A stretch of DNA of 64,000 nt from Echinicola salinicaeni (GCF_014280965.1 NZ_JACODZ010000006.1:62001-126000), one strand, 5' to 3'. Numbered from the stretch's first letter, positions 7,642 to 17,616 are shown. Numbers and translations are program-made. The notes: a model not told the origin generated them from the letters alone.

Positions 7642-8991
7642 ATGGACGATCCATACCCGAGTTTGTCAATGCTAGCTGAAATTAATCAGATTTCAGCTAG
7701 CTATATCATAATAAACAGCCTCATTTTTCTAATTCTGTTAATGGCTTCGGCACTGGTTTCAGGTTCCGAAGTGGCTTATTTTTCTCTGTCCCATGATGAC
7801 CTGGGAGAGTTAAACAATGAATCAGAAGAAAACTCAGAATTAGTCATTAAGCTTATAGAAGCTCCTCAAAAGCTCCTAAGCACCATATTGATCCTGAACA
7901 ATCTTATCAATATTGGTATTGTCACCTTAACCACCTTTTTCACATTAAACCTTTTTGGCACTGATGCCACAGGCATTATCATTATCCTGATACAAACAGT
8001 AGGAGTTACCTTTGCTATTGTCTTTTTTGGTGAGATAGTGCCAAAAGTATATGCCAACAATGCCCGCGTGAGTTTCTCAAAGTTCATGGCCAAATCATTA
8101 AACTTTTTCTCCATAGCTTTAGCTCCTCTTTCTTCATTTCTGATGACCATCAGCAATATTATTGAGAGAAGGATTGAAAGGAAAGGCTATACCCTTTCGG
8201 TAAATGAACTTCACCAAGCACTAGAAATCACCTCAGAACACACCACAGAAGGCGAAAAAGATATTTTCAAAGGCATAGTAAATTTTGGCACCTTATCAGT
8301 AAAACAGGTCATGTGCTCAAGAATGGACATCACCGCTGTAGACGTAGAAATGGACTTCCATGAACTCATGGACAAAATCAACAAAAGTGGTTACTCAAGA
8401 ATTCCCGTTTATAAAGAGACCATAGACAATATAGAGGGCATACTCTATATAAAAGATCTATTGGCACATATAGAAAAGGAAGAAGACTTCCAGTGGCAAA
8501 CGCTTACCAGAAAAGGATTATTTGTACCTGAAAACAAAAAGGTGGATGCCCTGCTAAAGGACTTCCAAAACAAAAGAGTCCACATGGCAATCGTGGTGGA
8601 TGAATACGGCGGAACCTCTGGACTTGTCACTTTGGAGGATCTAATCGAGGAAATCATTGGAGAGATCAATGACGAATTTGACGATGCTGACAATTTGTTG
8701 TACAAGCAAATCGATGACAATACCCACGTTTTTGAAGGAAAGGTTTCTCTTAACGATTTCTGCAAAAGACTTGAACTAGATCCACAGTCCTTTGACGAAG
8801 TAAAAGGAGACAGCGAATCTCTTGGCGGATTATTATTGGAACTCAACCGGAAGCTCCCCAACAACGGGTCTAAGATTCAATTTGAAAAATTCACTTTCAC
8901 CATATTAGCTGTAGACGCAAAAAGAATCAAAAAAGTAAAGGTTTATATGAGCCCTCAAGAAACAGGAGATTTATCCCATAATGAGGATTAA
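7642..8991 (+). CDS. gldE: Gliding motility-associated protein GldE (CNNM/CBS/CorC-type)
   Basis: A roughly 449-residue hemolysin/CorC-family membrane protein. A DUF21/CNNM domain with four hydrophobic helices (about 20-190) is followed by paired CBS domains (SVKQVMCSRMDITAVDVE and FVPENKKVDALLKDFQ) and a CorC_HlyC domain at the C-terminus. Position after mutY-ssb and overall architecture identify GldE, which in Flavobacterium supports the gliding/type IX secretion machinery together with GldD. An upstream in-frame TTG (7630) would add four residues; ATG 7642 is preferred. The usual downstream partner gldD is absent here; a GldD homologue is at 55421. Confidence 0.88.
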   Translation: MDDPYPSLSMLAEINQISASYIIINSLIFLILLMASALVSGSEVAYFSLSHDDLGELNNESEENSELVIKLIEAPQKLLSTILILNNLINIGIVTLTTFFTLNLFGTDATGIIIILIQTVGVTFAIVFFGEIVPKVYANNARVSFSKFMAKSLNFFSIALAPLSSFLMTISNIIERRIERKGYTLSVNELHQALEITSEHTTEGEKDIFKGIVNFGTLSVKQVMCSRMDITAVDVEMDFHELMDKINKSGYSRIPVYKETIDNIEGILYIKDLLAHIEKEEDFQWQTLTRKGLFVPENKKVDALLKDFQNKRVHMAIVVDEYGGTSGLVTLEDLIEEIIGEINDEFDDADNLLYKQIDDNTHVFEGKVSLNDFCKRLELDPQSFDEVKGDSESLGGLLLELNRKLPNNGSKIQFEKFTFTILAVDAKRIKKVKVYMSPQETGDLSHNED

Positions 8992-9422
8992 TACCCGTAT
9001 AAAAACTAGCAAATATTAAAAACCAATTTAAAAGAAGTACACAAGTTAAAGGATTACCATATTTTTCACATATTTTCAAAAATTTGCCATTAAACTTGAA
9101 TTCTTAATGGATTAGCCCAATATTTTTTCATTTGCAAGAAAACAATTGGAAATTCATTTTTTCAAACCTGTTTTGAGTATTTTTACGTAATTATCAAAAA
9201 AACAGATAATATTTTTAACTCATTTCAGACAATCTTACATAAAATTACAAATAGTAAGCGATAACGCTCTCCAAATTTCTATTTTAATAATTGTAAAAAT
9301 CATAGGCAAATTTGGTTATTAATGTATTTTTTTCGTTCTTTTGTTGCCGAGATTTTAAAAAAAGAAAAATTCTTTGTAATTTATTCAATCGAATTTACAA
9401 ACCTATTTAAATAACACTAACT
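8992..9422. other. 431-bp AT-rich intergenic leader of gltBD
   Basis: No convincing ORF, tRNA or strong hairpin is visible. The stretch is very AT-rich with many T-runs, and presumably contains the gltB promoter and upstream control sites. I found no exact TANNTTTG box, so no start site is proposed. Confidence 0.5.
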
Positions 9423-12400
9423 ATGAATGAAGGATTATACCATTCACAGTTTGAGCACGACGCCTGTGGGATAGGCGCTGTGGTCAATGTGAAGGGCAAC
9501 AAAAGCCACGAGACGATAAGTGATGCGCTCTTTATGCTGAGCAATATGGAGCATAGAGGAGGAAGAGGCAGTGATCCTAAAACAGGTGATGGAGCGGGTA
9601 TTTTGATTCAGGTACCACATGATTTTATGAAGGAGGTGACTCACCGTGCTGGCTTCGAACTACCTGAAGAGGGTAGCTATGGAGTGGGCATGACATTTTT
9701 TCCTAAGAACAAACAACTACATAAAAAATCAAAAATACTGCTCAATAAAATCCTGGAAGAAATGGATTTTGAGCTTATCGGATACAGAGAAGTCCCTGTG
9801 GATGAAACTGTGCCAGGCTCAGGCGCTTTAGAAGTAATGCCAAATATTGAGCAGCTTTTTGTAAAACATAAAGAAGGTCTAGTGGGCAAAGCACTAGAAA
9901 GAAAGCTTTATGTACTAAGAAACTATGCCACAAAGGTGATCAACTCAACCGTCCCAGGAGTTAACAGATCATTCTATTTTGCAAGTTTCAGTTCCAACAC
10001 CCTTATCTATAAAGGACAGTTGAGAACAGACCAAGTACTTGCCTTCTATAAAGATCTTCAAAACAATAAAATCACTTCTGCACTTGCATTAGTTCACTCA
10101 AGGTTCTCTACCAATACATTCCCTAACTGGAGATTGGCACAGCCATTCAGGTACCTATCCCACAATGGTGAAATCAACACCATCAGAGGTAACCTGAACA
10201 AGATGCGTTCCAAGGAAGCTTTGATGAAATCTGAACTATTCAATGATGAAGAATTAGATAAATTAATGCCAATCACCAATTCTACTTATTCGGATTCAGC
10301 TAACCTGGATGCAATGGTGGAATTGTTGACCCTTAGCGGAAGATCCTTACCACATGTAATGATGATGTTGGTACCGGAAGCTTGGCAGGACAATAAATCT
10401 ATGGACAAGGCCAAGAAGGCATTCTATAAGTTCCACGCCGCATTGATGGAGCCATGGGATGGTCCTGCAGCCTTATTGTTCACAGATGGAAAGTCATTAG
10501 GTGCTACTTTGGATAGAAATGGTTTAAGACCACTTCGTTATTTCACTACTTCTGATGATAGATTGATTCTTTCTTCTGAAGCAGGTGCTTTACCTATCAG
10601 GGAAGCCACTGTAACTGAAAAAGGTAGAATTAGCCCAGGAAGGATGATCATGGCTGACCTTGAAAAAGGCAAAGTGATGTTCGATGAGGAAGTTAAAGCA
10701 GAAGTTTGTGAAAACAAACCTTATGACACTTGGGTAAGAAAAGAAAGGCTTAAACTGAGACTGATGCCTACTCCTAAGGTACTTTCTCAACCTTACAACA
10801 CCCAAAACATCAAAGAAAGACAAACTGTCTTTGGTTATACGACTGAAGATGTCAACACTATCTTGGCTCCAATGGGAGACACCGCATATGAACCACTTGG
10901 TTCGATGGGGGCTGATACGCCTCCAGCTGTCCTTTCCAAGCAAAGCCAACATATTTCCAATTACTTCAAGCAGCTATTTGCCCAAGTAAGTAACCCGCCT
11001 ATTGATCCTATCAGGGAAAGATTGGTGATGTCTTTATTCACCAGAATCGGTGAAGGTTATAATATCCTTGAAGAAAGCCCTCAACACACCAGACAGATTC
11101 ATATTTCCCAGCCGGTATTGTTGAATGAGGATTTGGAAAAAATCAAAAATTTAGAGAAGAAAGGATATAAATCAAAAACACTTTTTGCTCATTTCAAAGC
11201 TGACCATAAACCCGGCAGAATGCTGGAAGCATTGGACACCCTTTGTCAAGAAGCCGTTGATGCTATCCACGAAGGCTATAATGTCCTGATCATTTCCGAT
11301 AGAAACACCTATGAAGGTGTTGCGCCAATACCTTCATTATTGGCCATTGGTGGTGTTCATCATCACCTGGTGAATATGAAATTAAGAACCAAAGTAGGTA
11401 TTATTGCTGAAGCGGGTGATATCAGAGAAACGCACCACTTTGCCACTGCTGTTGGTTATGGTGCCAGTGCAGTCAATCCTTATTTGGCACTTGAAACACT
11501 TGTTCACCTTAATGAAACCGAACAGCTTTCCAAGAAATTCGAAGAGAAAGAGCTTTTTGAAAACTATCAGGATGCCATTGGAAAAGGCTTATTGAAAGTC
11601 CTTTCTAAAATGGGGATCAGTACCCTTCAGTCTTACCAAAGTGCCCAGATTTTCGAGGCAGTTGGTTTGGGCCCAGAAGTAATCGAAAGATGTTTCAAAG
11701 GGACTATCAGTAGAATCAGTGGCGTTTCCTTTGACGAATTGGCAGAGGAGGTACTTACCAGACATAACGCAGCTTATGGATCTGAAAGTCCAAGATTAGA
11801 AACCGGTGGAGTTTATCAGTGGAAGAGAAGAGGTGAAAAACACCTTTTCAATCCTGAAACCATCCATTTGTTACAAAAATCCACAGCAAACAATGACTAC
11901 ACATTGTACAAAAAGTTTGCTGAGAAAGTAAATAATCAAACCAAAGATGCCCTTACCATCAGGGGATTATTTGAGTTCAAGAAAAGAATTTCTATTCCTA
12001 TCGAGGAAGTAGAGCCAGCTGAAGCAATCATGAAGCGTTTCGCTACGGGTGCCATGTCATTCGGTTCTATTTCTCACGAGGCACACTCTACCTTGGCTAT
12101 TGCCATGAACCGTATTGGTGCAAAATCCAATAGTGGTGAGGGTGGAGAAGATGAAATCCGTTTCGAAAGAAAAGAAAATGGTGATTGGGAAAGATCAGCT
12201 ATCAAGCAGGTGGCTTCCGGTAGATTTGGTGTAACCAGTAACTACCTAACCAATGCCGAAGAATTGCAAATTAAAATGGCTCAGGGAGCGAAACCTGGTG
12301 AAGGTGGACAGCTTCCAGGTCACAAAGTGGATGACTGGATCGGACGTGTAAGACACTCTACTCCTGGTGTAGGACTTATCTCTCCTCCTCCTCACCACGA

Positions 12401-13922
12401 TATTTACTCTATTGAGGATTTGGCTCAGTTGATCTATGACTTGAAAAATGCCAACAGAAAAGCCCGTATAAACGTAAAACTGGTTTCTCAAGCTGGTGTA
12501 GGTACAGTAGCTGCTGGGGTAGCCAAAGCACAATCTGATGTTATCTTGATTTCAGGTGCTGACGGTGGTACTGGTGCTTCTCCATTGAGTTCTATCAGAC
12601 ACGCAGGTTTACCTTGGGAACTTGGTTTGGCTGAAGCTCACCAAACCTTGGTGAAAAACAACCTAAGAAGTCGAGTAACCCTACAAACTGACGGTCAGGT
12701 AAGAACGGGTAAGGATTTGGCCATTGCAGCCCTTTTAGGTGCTGAAGAATGGGGTATCTCTACTGCAGCATTGGTAGTGGAAGGATGTATCATGATGAGA
12801 AAATGTCACTTGAACACCTGTCCAGTAGGTATTGCTACCCAAAACCCTGAATTAAGAAAACTATTTACAGGTAATCCTGATCACGTCGTAAACTTCTTCA
12901 AGTTCCTTGCTGAAGATTTGAGAGAGATCATGGCTTCCCTAGGTTTCAGAACGGTCAACGAAATGGTTGGTCAGTCTAACGTATTGAAATCTACAGGACA
13001 TTTGAATCACTGGAAGTGGGATAAACTAGACCTAAGCCCAATCTTCCATATGGTCGAAGTTCCAGAGCATGTAGGTATCTACAAGCAAATCGACCAGGAT
13101 TTCAAATTGAAGAAAGTATTGGACAGAAAGCTGATCAAAGCTGCCCTTCCAGCACTTGAGCAAGCCAATCCTGTTAAGGAGAATTTCCAAATTAAAAACA
13201 TAGACCGTTCGGTAGGTGCCATGCTTTCCAACGAAATCTCTAAGATTTATGGAAGCCCAGGTTTACCGGATGACACTATCCACTATAAGTTTATGGGTTC
13301 GGCAGGACAAAGTTTCGGCTTATTCCTGACCAAAGGAGTAACATTCGAGTTAGAAGGTGAAGCCAATGACTATTTTGGTAAAGGCCTTTCAGGTGGTCAG
13401 TTGGTGATCTATCCTAGCAGAAACGCAAACTTCAAAGCTGAGGAAAACATCATCATCGGTAACGTAGCCTTCTATGGTGCCACTTCTGGACACGCTTACA
13501 TAAACGGTAAGGGTGGAGAACGTTTCTGCGTAAGAAACTCAGGCGTGAAAACAGTAGTAGAAGGTATCGGAGATCACGGTTGTGAATACATGACCGGTGG
13601 TCAGGTGATCAACCTTGGTGAAATCGGAAGAAACTTTGCAGCAGGTATGAGCGGTGGTATCGCCTACTTACTCAAGGACAATGTGAAACATATCAACCAG
13701 GAAATGGTCGATTTGGATCCATTGGAAAAAGAAGATTTCGATATCATCAAGAAAGAACTCGAACTTCACCTTAAGTACACCAACAGTAGCTTGGCGGCTA
13801 AATTCCTAGAAAACTGGGATACCGAGAAGGAGCAATTCATCAAGGTAATGCCAAGAGATTACAAAGCTGTACTTAAGCAAAGAGCGTTAAAACAAGAAGA
13901 ACAATCAAAAACTTTAGTGTAA
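9423..13922 (+). CDS. gltB: Glutamate synthase large (alpha) subunit
   Basis: A 1499-residue NADPH-GOGAT alpha subunit transferring the glutamine amide to 2-oxoglutarate. A 14-residue propeptide (MNEGLYHSQFEHDA) precedes the Ntn catalytic Cys15 of the class II amidotransferase domain (CGIGAVVN). The central domain and FMN-binding synthase domain (about 820-1220) follow, with the 3Fe-4S cysteines in CIMMRKCHLNTC (C-x5-C-x4-C). The C-terminal GXGXG beta-helix domain (about 1260-1450) is intact. The stop is one base before the gltD start, so the two subunits are co-translated. G/C at third positions is higher than in neighbours, consistent with high expression. Confidence 0.98.
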   Translation: MNEGLYHSQFEHDACGIGAVVNVKGNKSHETISDALFMLSNMEHRGGRGSDPKTGDGAGILIQVPHDFMKEVTHRAGFELPEEGSYGVGMTFFPKNKQLHKKSKILLNKILEEMDFELIGYREVPVDETVPGSGALEVMPNIEQLFVKHKEGLVGKALERKLYVLRNYATKVINSTVPGVNRSFYFASFSSNTLIYKGQLRTDQVLAFYKDLQNNKITSALALVHSRFSTNTFPNWRLAQPFRYLSHNGEINTIRGNLNKMRSKEALMKSELFNDEELDKLMPITNSTYSDSANLDAMVELLTLSGRSLPHVMMMLVPEAWQDNKSMDKAKKAFYKFHAALMEPWDGPAALLFTDGKSLGATLDRNGLRPLRYFTTSDDRLILSSEAGALPIREATVTEKGRISPGRMIMADLEKGKVMFDEEVKAEVCENKPYDTWVRKERLKLRLMPTPKVLSQPYNTQNIKERQTVFGYTTEDVNTILAPMGDTAYEPLGSMGADTPPAVLSKQSQHISNYFKQLFAQVSNPPIDPIRERLVMSLFTRIGEGYNILEESPQHTRQIHISQPVLLNEDLEKIKNLEKKGYKSKTLFAHFKADHKPGRMLEALDTLCQEAVDAIHEGYNVLIISDRNTYEGVAPIPSLLAIGGVHHHLVNMKLRTKVGIIAEAGDIRETHHFATAVGYGASAVNPYLALETLVHLNETEQLSKKFEEKELFENYQDAIGKGLLKVLSKMGISTLQSYQSAQIFEAVGLGPEVIERCFKGTISRISGVSFDELAEEVLTRHNAAYGSESPRLETGGVYQWKRRGEKHLFNPETIHLLQKSTANNDYTLYKKFAEKVNNQTKDALTIRGLFEFKKRISIPIEEVEPAEAIMKRFATGAMSFGSISHEAHSTLAIAMNRIGAKSNSGEGGEDEIRFERKENGDWERSAIKQVASGRFGVTSNYLTNAEELQIKMAQGAKPGEGGQLPGHKVDDWIGRVRHSTPGVGLISPPPHHDIYSIEDLAQLIYDLKNANRKARINVKLVSQAGVGTVAAGVAKAQSDVILISGADGGTGASPLSSIRHAGLPWELGLAEAHQTLVKNNLRSRVTLQTDGQVRTGKDLAIAALLGAEEWGISTAALVVEGCIMMRKCHLNTCPVGIATQNPELRKLFTGNPDHVVNFFKFLAEDLREIMASLGFRTVNEMVGQSNVLKSTGHLNHWKWDKLDLSPIFHMVEVPEHVGIYKQIDQDFKLKKVLDRKLIKAALPALEQANPVKENFQIKNIDRSVGAMLSNEISKIYGSPGLPDDTIHYKFMGSAGQSFGLFLTKGVTFELEGEANDYFGKGLSGGQLVIYPSRNANFKAEENIIIGNVAFYGATSGHAYINGKGGERFCVRNSGVKTVVEGIGDHGCEYMTGGQVINLGEIGRNFAAGMSGGIAYLLKDNVKHINQEMVDLDPLEKEDFDIIKKELELHLKYTNSSLAAKFLENWDTEKEQFIKVMPRDYKAVLKQRALKQEEQSKTLV

Positions 13923-13923
13923 G

Positions 13924-15402
13924 ATGGGAGCGAAAGACGGATTCCTTAAATATAAAAGAGAGTTAGAAGACAATAGAGACCCGAAAGAAAGGGTTGGTGA
14001 TTATAATGATATCCATCATCCTATTGCCCCTGAAAAACTAAATAATCAGGCTGCAAGATGCATGGACTGTGGTATCCCTTTTTGTCATCAGGGATGCCCA
14101 CTGGGAAATGTAATCCCTGAATTCAATGACGCAGTTTACCGTAAAGAATGGGGTGAAGCTTTTGACATCCTAAGGGGTACCAATAACTTCCCTGAATTCA
14201 CAGGAAGGATCTGTCCTGCACCTTGTGAGGCCAGCTGTGTGCTAGGTATCAACAAGGATCCTGTTGCCATTGAATTGATTGAGAAAAATATAGCAGAGAA
14301 AGCCTATGAATTGGGCCTAGCCACTCCAAAATCCCCAGAAACCAGAACAGGCAAAAAAGTGGCAGTTATCGGTGCAGGTCCAGCAGGACTTGCAGCTACT
14401 GACCAATTAAACCAGGCTGGTCATGAAGTAACCTTATTTGAGAAAGACCAAAAAGTAGGTGGGCTACTTAGATATGGTATCCCTGATTTCAAAATGGAGA
14501 AATGGGTGATCGACCGTCGTGTTAAGCTGATGGAAGATGAAGGTGTAATCTTCGCTACTGGCACTGAAATCGATACTACAAAAGCAGAAAGTATCCTTAA
14601 AGACTTTGATGCAGTAGTACTTTCCACTGGTGCTCAAGAGCCAAGAGATCTTAAAATCAAAGGAAGAGAAGCCAATGGCGTTCACTTCGCCATGGAATTC
14701 CTTGGAGAACAAAATAAAGTGGTTAGTGGAGAAAGAGATACTCCAAACCCTATTTCCGCTAAAGGTAAGCATGTAATCGTAATTGGTGGTGGTGATACAG
14801 GAAGTGACTGTATCGGTACTTCAAACCGTCACGGTGCTGCTTCTGTTACTCAGTTGGAATTATTGCCTAAACCTCCAAAGCAACGTGCTCACTTGAATCC
14901 TTGGCCAGAATGGCCAATGACCCTTAAAACTTCTAGCTCTCATGAAGAAGGGGCTGATAGGGTTTGGTCGGTATTGACCAAAGAGTTCACGAAAGATGAA
15001 CAAGGCCAAGTTACCGGTCTTACCTTGGTGGACATCGAATGGAAAGAGGAAAATGGTAGAATGCAGTTCTTCGAAATTGAAGGTACTGAGAGAACCGTTC
15101 CTTGTGACCTTGCATTATTGGCCATCGGATATACTGGTCCTAAGCAAAATGGTCTGCTTGATGCATTCGGTGTAGAGGCAATGGAAAATTCACTTCCTAA
15201 ATCCAAAGAATATCAAAGTACTAACCAGAAAGTTTTCCTAGCAGGTGACATGCGAAGAGGACAGTCTCTAGTAGTATGGGCAATTTCTGAAGGAAGGGAG
15301 TCAGCTGTAAAGGTGGATGAATTCCTAATGGGTAAATCTAACTTACCAAGAAAAGATCGTTCTTTCTTTGAGAACGTAGAAGACGCTGAATTCTGTGAAT
15401 AA
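13924..15402 (+). CDS. gltD: Glutamate synthase small (beta) subunit
   Basis: A 492-residue NADPH-dependent FAD subunit that feeds electrons to GltB. The N-terminal Fe-S region has CMDCGIPFCHQGCP and CPAPCEASC cysteine sets. The FAD dinucleotide fold is VIGAGPAGLAA (about 144-154), and the NADPH fold is VIVIGGGDTGSDCIG. The C-terminal GDMRRGQSLVVWAI segment closes the FAD site. It begins one base after the gltB stop and is followed by a strong terminator at 15443, so gltBD is a two-gene operon. Confidence 0.98.
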   Translation: MGAKDGFLKYKRELEDNRDPKERVGDYNDIHHPIAPEKLNNQAARCMDCGIPFCHQGCPLGNVIPEFNDAVYRKEWGEAFDILRGTNNFPEFTGRICPAPCEASCVLGINKDPVAIELIEKNIAEKAYELGLATPKSPETRTGKKVAVIGAGPAGLAATDQLNQAGHEVTLFEKDQKVGGLLRYGIPDFKMEKWVIDRRVKLMEDEGVIFATGTEIDTTKAESILKDFDAVVLSTGAQEPRDLKIKGREANGVHFAMEFLGEQNKVVSGERDTPNPISAKGKHVIVIGGGDTGSDCIGTSNRHGAASVTQLELLPKPPKQRAHLNPWPEWPMTLKTSSSHEEGADRVWSVLTKEFTKDEQGQVTGLTLVDIEWKEENGRMQFFEIEGTERTVPCDLALLAIGYTGPKQNGLLDAFGVEAMENSLPKSKEYQSTNQKVFLAGDMRRGQSLVVWAISEGRESAVKVDEFLMGKSNLPRKDRSFFENVEDAEFCE

Positions 15403-15442
15403 CAGTAGTTTAGTTTTATTTAACAAGTTTGTTAATTCGATG

Positions 15443-15474
15443 AAAACTCCCTGTCTCGGCAGGGAGTTTTTTTT
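15443..15474 (+). terminator. Rho-independent terminator of gltBD
   Basis: An 11-bp perfect stem AAAACTCCCTG / CAGGGAGTTTT with a 6-base loop, ending in eight T, 41 bases after the gltD stop. Confidence 0.93.
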
Positions 15475-15716
15475 GAATGATCTATCCTATAGAATACAGC
15501 TTTAACGGAAATTGTGTCTCCACAGTGAGGTAAAGACTCCCTAAACCTCAAAATATACATTCCATGACTACCAGCTGCGTTCCCCTCGACTCTTATCCTT
15601 TGGTCCCTATGAAGCTTCTAAAGCTGTTTTTTTAGCATAAAAACAGCCCCAATAAGTGCCTAACTTTTTGGGGGCACATCGTTAAACCACACCTTTGTTG
15701 TTTCCTTGCTATATCC
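15475..15716. other. Intergenic region between gltD terminator and the 15717 gene
   Basis: No ORF is supportable. A minor hairpin (GCTGTTTTT / AAAAACAGC, about 15623-15648) could terminate the minus-strand gene ending at 15717. The stretch has scattered stops in all frames and no recognisable repeat. Confidence 0.35.
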
Positions 15717-16331
15717 TTAATGAATATTCAAAAGCCCTTTCAAGCTTTTCAGGTCTTCGTATTGCTCTACCTCATAGAGCTGAGGAAGTTTGTGCATTTC
15801 CAGTCCCATATCTTTGGCTTCCTGAGTCAGGTCAACAATAAGACTATCTGATTTCCAATCATTCTGATCAAACACCTTATCATGTACTTTTGTCATCCCC
15901 AATAGATAAATAGTACCGTCATGGGCAGGTCCTACTACCAAATCCTGATAACTCAGTGCCTCAAAAGCCTCATCCAAAATATCATTGGAAAGCTCCATAG
16001 TGCCTGCCACCCGTATAAACAGGGCTTTCTCATATCCCTTGCCTAGGACATCAACAAATGCCTGTTGCATCCTCTCTCCCAAAAGCCCCTTTCCTTGCAA
16101 ACCAAGGTGATATTGATCATTTAAGAGATAATCTTCATTTACATTATCAAGGAAATAGACAAACACATCTGCTGGATAATCCCTTACCAGTTCGTGGGTA
16201 TGGTGGAGTAAATATTCATACACTTCCACCGCTTTTTCACTTCCTATGACCTCACCCAGTCTGGTCTTTACCTTTCCGGGCACAGGGTTTTCCTGAAAAA
16301 TAATTATTGCATGTTCATTCATGGTCTTCAT
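15717..16331 (-). CDS. DUF2064 / TIGR04282-like glycosyltransferase, with degenerate active-site motifs
   Basis: A 204-residue protein of the DUF2064 nucleotide-diphospho-sugar transferase-like family (GT-A fold). The N-terminal nucleotide-binding motif PGKVKTRL (18-25) and LGERMQQAF (84-92) are intact. Family members normally have a GTDxPxL-type motif and a GPAxDGGYYLIG motif. Here these read VAGTMELS (108-115) and GPAHDGTIYLLG (134-145), so the usual metal-binding Asp and a Gly-Tyr pair are replaced. It may be catalytically altered or non-enzymatic. The TIGR04282 subgroup is linked to arsenosugar biosynthesis, but no arsM or related gene lies nearby, so I do not assign that pathway. Confidence 0.75.
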   Translation of the reverse strand: MKTMNEHAIIIFQENPVPGKVKTRLGEVIGSEKAVEVYEYLLHHTHELVRDYPADVFVYFLDNVNEDYLLNDQYHLGLQGKGLLGERMQQAFVDVLGKGYEKALFIRVAGTMELSNDILDEAFEALSYQDLVVGPAHDGTIYLLGMTKVHDKVFDQNDWKSDSLIVDLTQEAKDMGLEMHKLPQLYEVEQYEDLKSLKGLLNIH

Positions 16332-16475
16332 GTTATACTTGGGTGTGCTACATAATTTATTTTATTTTATATAATCAAATCATCTGCCAAAAATAAAAAA
16401 GAAGATCTATAAAGATCTTCTAAGATAAATGAACCAAAATTTGTCAATACACGCAAGAAATTATTTTTTTTTTAT

Positions 16476-16889
16476 TTACTGAACACCATTCCCTCTCCTT
16501 AACCTATCCCCTCCTCGCTCACGCATCCTTTCACGATTTTTCTTTTGAATTTCTTCCCATTTGATAAATTGCTCTTCAGATAAAATCTCCTTTAATTTTG
16601 TCTGATGGGCGTCTCTATCGGCTTTCATCTTTTCACGGGCAGCTTCGCGTTCTTTTTTCTCTTGGTTTCTCATTTCCTCTCGTTTTTTTGAGGACTCCAG
16701 AAAAAGCGCATAAACCTCTTTCTTTTGATCATCACTAAGTGCTAGTTCCTTGTCCATATGCTCAGTAACCCTCTCAGCCATTTTCTCTGGATCCATATTA
16801 CCTCGCTCTCTTCTTTGTTGCGCCTCTGATTGTAAAACTGTGACAGTTAAAATCACCAATAAAAACATTATTCTTTTCATGATCATCAT
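16476..16889 (-). CDS. Secreted Spy/CpxP-like helical protein
   Basis: A 137-residue protein with a cleavable signal peptide (MKRIMFLLVILTVTVLQSEA, then a Q-start mature region) and a highly charged, all-helical mature part. ALSDDQKKEVYALFLESSKKREEM and LKEILSEEQFIKWEEIQKK resemble the LTxxQ-type repeats of Spy/CpxP periplasmic chaperones and the DUF4890 proteins of Bacteroidota. Role in envelope stress is inferred from that resemblance only. Three closely spaced ATGs exist (16889, 16886, 16880); the last gives the most standard signal peptide. The C-terminal RERGGDRLRRGNG tail is basic and low complexity. Confidence 0.7.
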   Translation of the reverse strand: MMIMKRIMFLLVILTVTVLQSEAQQRRERGNMDPEKMAERVTEHMDKELALSDDQKKEVYALFLESSKKREEMRNQEKKEREAAREKMKADRDAHQTKLKEILSEEQFIKWEEIQKKNRERMRERGGDRLRRGNGVQ

Positions 16890-17217
16890 ATTTTTTGTTT
16901 ATATCCCTTTGACCATTATTCCTATCCGAGGTTTAAAGGAGCTATAACTTTTTAACAAAAATTTTAATAATTCCTCTATTGAAATTCTAAACCCCTATTA
17001 TTCTAGTGGAAAAAACAACACTCAACATTTTAAAAAAATGAATCTGACAGCCCAATTTATGACGAGTAAACTTTTCAGCGTCCAAAAGATTAGACGGAAC
17101 TATTTTATCTTGGCCTCATGACTGGTCAAATTGACAATGCTAGCTAAATCCTTAATGGCCACGATCGGGAAATTCCACTGCCCAAAAAAGATTGGAAAAA
17201 TTTCAATAGAATAAATT
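16890..17217. other. 328-bp region upstream of the double-glycine peptide genes
   Basis: Contains the divergent control region for the Spy-like gene and the peptide locus. A 27-codon open frame starting at ATG 17038 is probably chance. No exact TANNTTTG box was found. The string GATTAGACG at 17086-17094 recurs upstream of the XRE gene near 23614, which may or may not be meaningful. Confidence 0.3.
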
Positions 17218-17415
17218 ATGGAAAATGTAAGAGAATTAACCCACTTAGAAAAAATTCATATTGACGGAGGGAATAATGGTTATATTCCAAATACTGATTT
17301 CTTTAGTAAAAATTTTGCTGCTGTGTTTTGTCAAGGAATGGAAGATACTATTGATTTCTTTAGAGGAATTGGAGACCAATTTGGAAATGGATTTAGAAAC
17401 AACTATAATGGATGA
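17218..17415 (+). CDS. Double-glycine-leader peptide 1 (bacteriocin-like precursor)
   Basis: A 65-residue precursor. Residues 1-18 (MENVRELTHLEKIHIDGG) fit the double-glycine leader cut by C39-peptidase ABC transporters: amphipathic helix, hydrophobic residues at alternating positions, GG at -2/-1. The mature 47-residue part (NNGYIPNTDFF...) is rich in Gly, Phe and Asn, has one Cys, and contains a GxxxG motif (GDQFG). GxxxG helix-packing motifs in both partners are typical of class IIb two-peptide bacteriocins. The next gene starts four bases after its stop. No PCAT-type transporter is within the window, so export would rely on a distant one. A signalling peptide is an alternative. Confidence 0.75.
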   Translation: MENVRELTHLEKIHIDGGNNGYIPNTDFFSKNFAAVFCQGMEDTIDFFRGIGDQFGNGFRNNYNG

Positions 17416-17419
17416 TGTT

Positions 17420-17605
17420 ATGTTAAAAAATTTGTCAAAAACTGAATTAATTAAAATAAATGGAGGATCCCAAAGCTCTTATCAAGCGGGGCAAAAAGTA
17501 GGTTACTTTTTAGGAGCCATGACTGCCAATGTGTGTAATTTTGCTGATTGGCTCGCTGAAAACATATCTGAGGCAGCAGGAACAGCAAGATCACTTGTAA
17601 GATGA
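17420..17605 (+). CDS. Double-glycine-leader peptide 2 (bacteriocin-like precursor)
   Basis: A 61-residue precursor with leader MLKNLSKTELIKINGG (16 residues) and a 45-residue mature part beginning SQSSYQAGQ. The mature region is helix-prone, has one Cys, and carries two overlapping GxxxG motifs in GQKVGYFLG. ATG 17420 is preferred because it gives a standard leader and sits four bases after the previous stop; ATG 17408 would add MDDV and overlap it. The frame is open upstream to TTG 17261 but that part is a shadow of peptide 1. Together with peptide 1 and the CPBP protease downstream it has the layout of a two-component bacteriocin operon. Confidence 0.75.
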   Translation: MLKNLSKTELIKINGGSQSSYQAGQKVGYFLGAMTANVCNFADWLAENISEAAGTARSLVR

Positions 17606-17616
17606 AAATGGATTGT

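Noticed and set aside
17038-17121. 27-codon ORF upstream of the peptide genes
   Set aside because: No family, no conserved features, and codon pattern resembles chance AT-rich sequence.
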